NCBI RefSeq assembly: GCF_014084105.1 | Contig: NZ_CP048289.1 | Coordinates: forward strand, 5,155,922-5,219,921 | Direction of reading: 5' to 3' | DNA: 64,000 nucleotides | Source of the DNA: Streptacidiphilus sp. P02-A3a | GTDB lineage: Bacteria > Actinomycetota > Actinomycetes > Streptomycetales > Streptomycetaceae | In this document: in pieces, positions 53,395 through 64,000 of the stretch | Numbering within the stretch: the first letter of the stretch is position 1 | Layout of the letters: each line of letters opens with the position of its first letter | Notes under the pieces: model-generated | Seen by the model: only the letters and a program-made list of their open reading frames with translations | Told to the model about the DNA's origin: nothing | Database searches by the model: none | Position numbers and translations under genes: made by a program

Positions 53395-53649
53395 ACCCCT
53401 CAGTAACTATGCGATTTGTTCGAGAGTTTGACCTTCATTCACCATCCGGGCTCTCTCCAGGACTCTGCCTCGGGCAGCGTGAGCCCCGAGCATGATCCAC
53501 AGACCAGCCTGACCCCACTGATTCCTGATCCCAGGTATCCCAGGCGTCCCACCCGAAGCGGCTCTCAGGGCCGCCTCACCACCGTGGGTGGGCATCCAAT
53601 GACGCCGACCAGGCGCATGGCCGCTGCTAAACGAACCGGAGCACTGAAG
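53395..53649 (+). promoter_or_regulatory. Leader region of the third NRPS
   Basis: 255 nt between dpgD and NRPS3 without a supported gene. The first 50 nt are clearly AT-richer than the surroundings and include TTGACC (53428-53433), a possible -35, though no good -10 follows at 17-18 nt. GGAG (53638-53641), 8 nt before ATG 53650, fixes the NRPS3 start. Base composition changes from here into NRPS3. Confidence 0.4.

Positions 53650-64000
<10,351 letters not shown>

Overview
The window is a very GC-rich stretch with strong codon third-position GC bias, Shine-Dalgarno-led genes, rare TTA codons and actinobacterial regulators. This points to a Streptomyces-like actinomycete (Streptomycetaceae), although no phylogenetic marker gene is present. 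Almost everything belongs to one non-ribosomal peptide (NRPS) gene cluster that runs off both ends of the window.

Layout. 2-12175: 3' part of a first NRPS (C-A-T-E-C-A-T-E-C-A-T). 12189-32189: a complete five-module NRPS (C-A-T-E, C-A-T, C-A-T-E, C-A-T, C-A-T-E) that ends in an epimerase and has no thioesterase. 32252-34402: MbtH-like protein, GNAT acetyltransferase and an EntS-like MFS exporter. 34393-37740 (-): large SARP/NB-ARC/TPR activator, divergent from an aldo/keto reductase (37951-38934). 38946-41083 (-): TetR repressor and 14-TM MFS exporter with two clear operator copies. 41222-42478 (-): secreted SxxK serine hydrolase. 42711-45642: MazG-like protein, FAD monooxygenase, second MbtH and type II thioesterase. 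45639-47557 (-): a two-gene operon of a threonine/cysteate-synthase-like PLP enzyme and a cysteine-dioxygenase-type cupin. 47895-53394: complete 3,5-dihydroxyphenylglycine (Dpg) pathway, hpgT-dpgA-dpgB-dpgC-dpgD. 53650 to the window end: 5' part of a third NRPS, EntF-like C-A(Ser)-T, C-A(Ser)-T, dual C/E-A(Ser)-T, C..., still open at base 64000.

Function. Codes read from the adenylation core motifs by eye give, for NRPS1 then NRPS2: valine-like (D), unassigned (D), hydrophobic/aromatic-like (L), basic/polar (D), Thr (L), basic/polar (D), valine-like (L), hydrophobic/aromatic-like (D). NRPS3 gives three Ser. NRPS3 opens with a starter-type condensation domain, and NRPS2 ends in E without a release domain. 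A plausible order is therefore NRPS3 (acyl or aryl start), then unseen modules, then NRPS1, then NRPS2, with release in trans; this order is inference. The Dpg genes imply Dpg in the product, yet no A domain visible here carries a code I recognise for Dpg, so the Dpg module probably lies outside the window. I could not match the cluster to a known product from memory.
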